A stretch of 8,360 nucleotides of DNA from Devosia sp. (GTDB lineage Bacteria; Pseudomonadota; Alphaproteobacteria; Rhizobiales; Devosiaceae). Of the stretch, positions 5,163-8,360 are shown piece by piece (the first letter of the stretch is position 1; the number at the start of each line of letters is the position of its first letter). Where the stretch lies: the NCBI GenBank assembly GCA_016793415.1, contig JAEUMC010000201.1, positions 1-8,360 of the forward strand, given 5' to 3'. The notes under the pieces are model-generated. The model saw only the letters and a program-made list of their open reading frames with translations, was not told the origin of the DNA and did not search any database. The translations under genes and the position numbers were made by a program.

Positions 5163-6098
5163 TCAGTTGGCCTCGAGGTTTGCGTCCATGTCCACGGCCA
5201 CGGGCGGCGCCAGCACCGACAGGGCGAGCGGCAGGATGCGGAAACGCAGCGGGCTCTCGAGGCTGACGATCTCGCCGTCGACCATGGCGCGGATCAGCCG
5301 GCGCCGGGTCCGCACCGTCAGGGCGCGGATGTGCTCCACCTCCAGCACGTCATCGTTGCGCCAGGCGCCCAGCACCATCTCGACAGCAAGCCGCAGCGCA
5401 TCGCCGAAGCGCAGCTTGCGCAGCAGGTAGAGGCTGAGGCTGCCCTCATCGAGCCGCGGCCGGTGAAACACCTGACCGAAGCCTTCGGCATAGTCGTTAT
5501 TGGCGATGGCGATCGACTGCACGCGTTCGATCCGCGGCTCGCCGGCGCGTGGCGTGATCTCGACGGCAAAGCGACGGAGCCGTGACAGCCGACGAATGAA
5601 ATGCCCCAGAAAGCCGATGCGGGCGGCGAGCTCGGCCCGGCCCCGCAGCTTTTCGCGCGCCGCGGCGATGCCGGGCACCGCGCCGATCACCACCTTGTGC
5701 AGAAAGGCCTGGCCGTTGACCTCGCCCACGTCGATCCGCCGTGGAGCCATCTGGTCCAGCGCCTCGAACCAGGCTTCGAGCGGGATCGGAATGGCGAGGT
5801 CGCGGGCGAGGAGGTTGGCCGTCCCCAATGGCAAGACGGCAAGGGTCCGTCCGGTCTCGATCGCCACCTGCGCCAGGGCCGTCACCGTGCCGTCGCCGCC
5901 GGCCGACAGCAGCATTTCGGCTGGACTTTGCCGCGCCGTCTGCAGTCGCTCGGCAAAGGGCCGCCCGGCATCGGCATCGACACTGATCGAGATGCCGCGC
6001 TCGGCGAACAGCCCGTGCAACCGCTCGGCCGTGACGCCCATGCGCAGGGCCGTGCCCGAGTTGGGATTGAGCACGATGTGGAACTTTGTCTGCAGCAC
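5163..6098 (-). CDS. Diacylglycerol kinase-family lipid kinase (YegS/DgkB/LCB5-type)
   Basis: 311 residues with the DAGK catalytic fold: NPNSGT (11-16), the ATP-binding GGDGT (67-71), GTANLLARDL (92-101), DEGSLSLYLL (217-226) and VDGE (273-276), whose acid residues belong to the active and metal-binding site in DgkB and YegS. The family phosphorylates a lipid hydroxyl, such as diacylglycerol, a ceramide-like base or phosphatidylglycerol, at the inner face of the membrane; the exact lipid is unknown. The start is a GTG at 6098, supported by GGAAAGGG (6106-6113) 7 bases upstream and by the family N-terminus (FHIVLNPNSG). An 8-bp hairpin ends in this ribosome binding site, which could limit translation. 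The phosphoesterase gene follows 3 bases after its stop. Confidence 0.93.
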   Translation of the reverse strand: MLQTKFHIVLNPNSGTALRMGVTAERLHGLFAERGISISVDADAGRPFAERLQTARQSPAEMLLSAGGDGTVTALAQVAIETGRTLAVLPLGTANLLARDLAIPIPLEAWFEALDQMAPRRIDVGEVNGQAFLHKVVIGAVPGIAAAREKLRGRAELAARIGFLGHFIRRLSRLRRFAVEITPRAGEPRIERVQSIAIANNDYAEGFGQVFHRPRLDEGSLSLYLLRKLRFGDALRLAVEMVLGAWRNDDVLEVEHIRALTVRTRRRLIRAMVDGEIVSLESPLRFRILPLALSVLAPPVAVDMDANLEAN

Positions 6099-6111
6099 CC
6101 CGAAACCCTTT

Positions 6112-6130
6112 CCGGGACGCTTCGTCCCGG
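6112..6130 (-). promoter_or_regulatory. Strong hairpin abutting the lipid-kinase ribosome binding site
   Basis: On the - strand CCGGGACG, loop AAG, CGTCCCGG: 8 perfect base pairs with a 3-base loop. The last two bases (GG, 6113-6112) are also the first two of the Shine-Dalgarno GGAAAGGG. The tail after the stem (AAAGGGTTTCGGG) is not a U-tract, so it does not look like a terminator. It is more likely a leader stem affecting translation of the kinase. Confidence 0.45.
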
Positions 6131-6189
6131 TCGGTTCAACGGAATCGGCGAGCTCTGGTTCCGGGGCCGCTGACGCCTCCGGCCTCCCG

Positions 6190-6201
6190 GGCCTCGAGGC
6201 C
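6190..6201. repeat. 12-bp perfect palindrome GGCCTCGAGGCC
   Basis: Perfect palindrome about 92 bases upstream of the lipid-kinase start. Its 10-base core GCCTCGAGGC is identical to the core of the palindrome at 3885-3906. It could be an operator for the kinase-phosphoesterase unit, or simply GC-rich symmetry. Confidence 0.35.
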
Positions 6202-6220
6202 GAACATCCGGCCGGCGTCG

Positions 6221-6242
6221 CCCCCGGGCCCGGGCGCGGGGG
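6221..6242 (-). terminator. GC-only stem-loop after the 83-aa gene
   Basis: CCCCCG (6221-6226) pairs with CGGGGG (6237-6242), and inside lies the palindrome CCCGGGCCCGGG (6223-6234). The stem begins about 24 bases after the stop of the 83-aa gene on the - strand. It has no U-tract, so it would need Rho or act only as a 3'-end stabiliser. Confidence 0.35.
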
Positions 6243-6265
6243 ATCACCTCAGTTCGCGGTGGAGA

Positions 6266-6517
6266 TCACACGTCGTCGGGGTTGATGGCAGATTTGGGCG
6301 TCGCGAGTTCCTTCAAGGCTGCGCGCTCCTTGCGGATTTCCGACTGCAGCCGGACCAGGCGCTTCATGAAATCCGTCTGCAACTCGCCGGCGAACTCCAA
6401 CTCGTCGGTCACCTGGCGGCAGATCTGCAACTGCTCGCTGGAAAGCTCGACGAGGCGGTGCATCGATCCGAGGGCTTGCTCGGCGAGCTCGGGGGGAAAA
6501 GTCATAGCCTTGAGCAT
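6266..6517 (-). CDS. Small helical unknown protein (83 aa), weakly phasin-like
   Basis: 83 residues, almost entirely predicted helix: PELAEQALGSMHRLVELSSEQ, then a Gln/Glu-rich helix through DELEFAGELQTDFMKRLVRL, and a charged end. No membrane segment, Cys pair or catalytic motif is present. The heptad-like hydrophobic spacing would suit a small coiled coil; short phasins look similar, but there is no decisive match. The start is the ATG at 6517 (GGAA 7 bases upstream); the ATG at 6505 (MTFPPELAE) is an alternative, with AAGG close by. It is separated by 129 bases from the upstream HTH gene and by 167 from the lipid kinase, with GC hairpins in both gaps, so it may be a single-gene unit. Function unknown. 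Confidence 0.66.
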   Translation of the reverse strand: MLKAMTFPPELAEQALGSMHRLVELSSEQLQICRQVTDELEFAGELQTDFMKRLVRLQSEIRKERAALKELATPKSAINPDDV

Positions 6518-6552
6518 GGGTTCCGGCCGACCAGGGCAAACACAGGGCGCCG

Positions 6553-6599
6553 TCGACGCTAGTCGAGATCGCTTGAAAGGAGCCTGAGACCCATCTCAG
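6553..6599. repeat. Two neighbouring dyads upstream of the 83-aa gene
   Basis: TCGAC-GCTA-GTCGA (6553-6566) and CTGAGA-CCCA-TCTCAG (6584-6599), both with perfect arms and 4-base centres, lie in the short gap between the HTH gene and the 83-aa gene. They could be regulator sites or leader stems of the 83-aa gene. No clear promoter was recognised nearby. Confidence 0.35.
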
Positions 6600-6611
6600 C
6601 GAAATTGCAGG

Positions 6612-6628
6612 GCGGCGGTGGCCGCCGC
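6612..6628 (-). terminator. GC-rich stem-loop after the HTH gene
   Basis: On the - strand GCGGCGG, loop CCA, CCGCCGC: a perfect 7-bp stem starting about 18 bases after the TGA of the 205-aa gene, then CCTGCAATTTCG. The following bases are only weakly U-rich, so this is a modest terminator candidate. Confidence 0.4.
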
Positions 6629-6646
6629 GAGGAACCGCCTGCGCGG

Positions 6647-7264
6647 TCAGAGGCCGCGCTCGAACTCGGCCCAGCCAAGCAACTGCTCGGGGCTCGATAC
6701 CTCGCCCTCGCTCTCGACCGGCGCGCCGCGCCTGGCGCGGGTCAGCTTGGCCTTCCAGGCGGCGCGGCGTCGGTTCTCGGCGGTGGTGATCGCATCGGCT
6801 TCGCGCCAGGCTTCGATGGTCTCGCCCTCGAGCAGCTCTTCGACAACGCGCGGATCGAACACGTGGAAGGTGATCTTCCGCGCCCGGCCGCGCAGCCGCA
6901 CCGTGCGGGTGCCGGCGCTCGGCAGCCGGCCATCCTTGAGCCAGCGGTGCCGTTCGGAGGTCTTGATGGCAAGAATATCTTCGATCTCGCGCGGCAGCAC
7001 CGGCAGGCTTTCGATGCCGGCGAGCGCGGCCTCCACCTTCGCCGACAATCTGGTGAGTTCCGCCGCCTCCCCCTCGGGGAGACGCAGGGTCAGCTCACGT
7101 GCCTTGACCGACAGCAGCTTTCGCGCCGCTACCGGCAGCCGGGCCCGAACCTCGAGGAAGATCCCCTTGGACCGCACCGAGGAACCAAGGGTTGCGGCGT
7201 AGGGCAGGGCCCAGTTTGCGGTGATGCCGTCGGCGGGCTCGGCTTTCGGCTTCGGGTGCGTCAT
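6647..7264 (-). CDS. Unknown protein with MerR-like helix-turn-helix (205 aa)
   Basis: 205 residues, soluble and rich in Arg/Glu/Ala. The middle (about 90-143) reads PREIEDILAIKTSERHRWLKDGRLPSAG followed by a basic strand region (TVRLRGRARK) and FHVFDPRVVEEL. This is the layout of MerR/excisionase-type winged HTH domains: a DNA-reading helix, then W-x-KDGRLP, then FDP-x-x-VE. The C-terminal part is a charged helix ending LLGWAEFERGL. I recall similar hypothetical proteins in rhizobia with the TSERHRW-x-KDGRLP motif, none with a known role. DNA binding is therefore an inference. The ATG at 7264 has no Shine-Dalgarno; a promoter ends 6 bases before it, so the mRNA may be leaderless. A dyad sits just upstream of that promoter, which could be an autoregulatory site. 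Confidence 0.75.
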   Translation of the reverse strand: MTHPKPKAEPADGITANWALPYAATLGSSVRSKGIFLEVRARLPVAARKLLSVKARELTLRLPEGEAAELTRLSAKVEAALAGIESLPVLPREIEDILAIKTSERHRWLKDGRLPSAGTRTVRLRGRARKITFHVFDPRVVEELLEGETIEAWREADAITTAENRRRAAWKAKLTRARRGAPVESEGEVSSPEQLLGWAEFERGL

Positions 7265-7270
7265 GGAGCT

Positions 7271-7298
7271 CAGATAAGGGTCCGGCGGCCGGCGTCAA
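7271..7298 (-). promoter_or_regulatory. Candidate promoter giving a leaderless HTH mRNA
   Basis: On the - strand TTGACG (7298-7293), a 16-base spacer, then TATCTG (7276-7271). Only 6 bases separate the -10 box from the ATG at 7264, so transcription should start at or next to the A of the start codon. The lack of any Shine-Dalgarno agrees with this. Confidence 0.42.
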
Positions 7299-7313
7299 TG
7301 ACCATGGGGGTCA
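7299..7313. promoter_or_regulatory. Dyad TGACC-N5-GGTCA next to the HTH-gene -35 box
   Basis: TGACC (7299-7303) and GGTCA (7309-7313) are exact inverted arms around ATGGG. The dyad touches the -35 box at 7293-7298. Its place and symmetry suit a dimeric regulator, perhaps the HTH protein itself. Confidence 0.38.
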
Positions 7314-7402
7314 CGATGTCGCCACTGCTTGCCGGCCCTCGCCTGGAGGTCTGGCGAAACTCCTGCCGGGTGCGCCGCGTAGCTACTGCCGCAGCCGGGC
7401 CG

Positions 7403-7419
7403 CCGCCGGTTGCCGGCGG
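7403..7419 (-). terminator. GC stem-loop downstream of the 102-aa gene
   Basis: CCGCCGG (7403-7409), loop TTG, CCGGCGG (7413-7419): a perfect 7-bp stem 49 bases beyond the stop of the 102-aa gene on the - strand. There is no U-tract. It may separate the 102-aa gene from the HTH gene; apart from this and the promoter dyad, the 204-base gap (7265-7468) holds nothing I recognise. Confidence 0.33.
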
Positions 7420-7468
7420 GGTCGCGCGCGCGTCCACAACTCGCAGCGATCCCGCCGCACCCGAGCCG

Positions 7469-7777
7469 TCAGAGCACCGTCACCTGAAACAACCGCACCA
7501 GGATCCGCTGCTGCCTGAGTTCGGCCTCCAGCGCCTCGCGGTAGTGCCGCCACCAGGCGGTGTCGACATCGGCGACCATCACTTCGAAAATCGCGATGCG
7601 ATCGTGGATCGGCTCGCCGCCCGACGGCTTCCAGGCGCCCTCGGCCGGCGATTGCAGGAAGGCCGTTACCCCGCCGAAGCGGTCGGTCAGCTCGGCCTTG
7701 GTGCGCTCGAACAGCCCGGCAGGAATCGGAGCGCCGTCGGGCATTTCGAGCGGCAGGTAGATCTGGACGACAAACAT
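7469..7777 (-). CDS. Conserved unknown protein (102 aa), alpha/beta
   Basis: 102 residues. The pattern is strand MFVVQIYLPLEM, helix LFERTKAELTDRF, strand GGVTAFLQSPAEGAWK, strand HDRIAIFEVMVAD, then helix TAWWRHYREALEAELRQQ and strand RILVRLFQVTVL. This beta-alpha-beta order fits a ferredoxin-like or dimeric alpha/beta-barrel fold. I recall rhizobial hypothetical proteins with FGGVTAF-x-x-xPAEG-x-W and an FEVM-x-x-x-D-x-x-WW motif, but no assigned reaction. The conserved-looking Trp and His residues (W75-W76, H78) could line a pocket; that is a guess. The ATG at 7777 lacks a good Shine-Dalgarno. The gene lies 90 bases after the DUF2188-like gene, in the same direction. There is no signal peptide. 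Confidence 0.75.
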   Translation of the reverse strand: MFVVQIYLPLEMPDGAPIPAGLFERTKAELTDRFGGVTAFLQSPAEGAWKPSGGEPIHDRIAIFEVMVADVDTAWWRHYREALEAELRQQRILVRLFQVTVL

Positions 7778-7867
7778 TGGGGGGACGCTTTGGGCCTCGG
7801 TTGCAGCTTGGAGCGCAGCTTGCCAGTCAGCGCGGTGGATCGTCCAGCCCTGGCGCGCCGGGCGAGC

Positions 7868-8077
7868 TTACGTCTCGCGGCCCGACCACACGGTTTCTTC
7901 CACGGTCTCGGGGTTCTGCACGATGACTTCGACGCCCGGGTCGCCGGTCTCGCGGGCCGCCTCGATGGCGGCCGAAACGGCTTGTTCGCGCGTGCTGAAC
8001 GGGGCGCGGATGCTGCCGCGGTAGGTGTACTGCCAGGCGGCATCGCGGTGATAGACGATGAAGTGGGGGCTGCTCAT
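7868..8077 (-). CDS. DUF2188-like small protein
   Basis: 69 residues. An opening strand pair (HFIVYHRDAAWQYTYRG, about 5-21), a helix (STREQAVSAAIEAARETG, about 28-45) and a final strand (VEVIVQNPE, about 49-57) follow the DUF2188 layout: aromatic strand with a Trp, then a helix of the type T-x-x-QA-x-x-AA-x-x-AR, then V-x-V. The molecular role of this fold is unknown. The final residues (EETVWSGRET) replace the usual G-x-I/V strand, so membership is likely but not certain. The ATG at 8077 has GGAG 9 bases upstream. It is divergent from the gene beginning at 8344 and leads a possible two-gene unit with the 102-aa gene. Confidence 0.72.
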   Translation of the reverse strand: MSSPHFIVYHRDAAWQYTYRGSIRAPFSTREQAVSAAIEAARETGDPGVEVIVQNPETVEETVWSGRET

Positions 8078-8196
8078 CTCGGGGGCTCCGCTGCTGCGAT
8101 CTGACCGACAAATCGCGGGCGGCGGGCTTTGGGTTCACCGGCGCGGCCGGAACTGGAAGTGCCGGTTCTCCAGCTTTTCTGGCAAGCAGTAGCGGA

Positions 8197-8208
8197 GGAG
8201 CCGGCTCC
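8197..8208. repeat. 12-bp perfect palindrome GGAGCCGGCTCC
   Basis: Lies in the 266-base divergent gap (8078-8343) between the DUF2188-like gene and the next + gene, where shared operators are expected. I recognised no clear promoter in this gap. Confidence 0.35.
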
Positions 8209-8343
8209 GGCGAGCAACACCCACCAACGGGCCTCGGTCGGAGTAAAAAGCCCTTCCAGCCTATTGCGGCAACCATGGTGCGAGGGCCAAGTTTCCCGTC
8301 AAAGCCGGGGGCAAGAGACCCGCCGGCCAATGGAGAAGAAGCC

Positions 8344-8360
8344 ATGAACATCCTCAAATC
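8344..8360 (+). CDS. Start of a new gene (3' truncated by the window edge)
   Basis: ATG at 8344 followed by AAC ATC CTC AAA (MNILK), reached by a good ribosome binding site GGAGAAG (8332-8338) with suitable spacing. Only five codons are in the window, so no family can be named. Confidence 0.6.

Noticed and set aside
4500..5585. Open frame of about 361 codons on the + strand
   Set aside because: It overlaps both the metallophosphoesterase and lipid kinase, whose catalytic motifs prove the - strand coding.
6605..8104. Open frame of about 499 codons on the + strand
   Set aside because: It runs opposite three better-supported - strand genes and through their gaps, has low-complexity Gly/Arg/Ala composition and no domain or ribosome binding site.
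1..8360. CRISPR array, tRNA, rRNA, insertion sequence, toxin-antitoxin pair or defence system
   Set aside because: No spaced direct repeats, cloverleaf, transposase motif or target duplication was seen, and no gene pair has recognised toxin or defence motifs.

Overview
This is a GC-rich window with an alphaproteobacterial look. The best guess is Hyphomicrobiales (a Devosia- or rhizobium-like organism). The guess rests on the base composition, a cold-shock gene grouped with rpsU and tiny unknown genes, a DUF2934 protein, a DUF2188-like protein and an MerR-like helix-turn-helix protein of rhizobial flavour. No genus marker is present. I see no rRNA, tRNA, CRISPR array, insertion sequence or prophage.

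Left edge (1-2000, + strand): the 3' end of an exopolysaccharide locus. The C-terminal part of a Wzz/GumC-type chain-length protein is followed 4 bases later by a complete GT4 glycosyltransferase. A monocistronic DUF2934 gene (2094-2297) follows, possibly driven by a general-stress (EcfG-like) promoter.

Centre (2377-3701, - strand): a compact five-gene cluster that reads csp, an 84-aa unknown, an 82-aa unknown, rpsU, then a 61-aa unknown. Two of its junctions are typical of translational coupling (an ATGA overlap and a TAAGTG junction). The cluster is preceded by 428 bases without a gene that carry a striking 22-bp near-perfect palindrome and a long inverted repeat. On the other side of this region lies a small two-helix membrane protein gene (+).

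Right half (4332-8077, - strand): a lipid kinase and a calcineurin-like phosphoesterase separated by 3 bases, an 83-aa helical unknown, a 205-aa protein with a MerR-like HTH (possibly a leaderless mRNA), a 102-aa unknown and a DUF2188-like protein. The last 17 bases start a new + strand gene with a good ribosome binding site.

No complete new defence or mobile system is visible. The most interesting items are the csp-rpsU cluster with three uncharacterised small proteins, the dyads in its control region, the HTH protein with an apparent leaderless promoter and adjacent operator-like dyad, and the paired lipid kinase and phosphoesterase.
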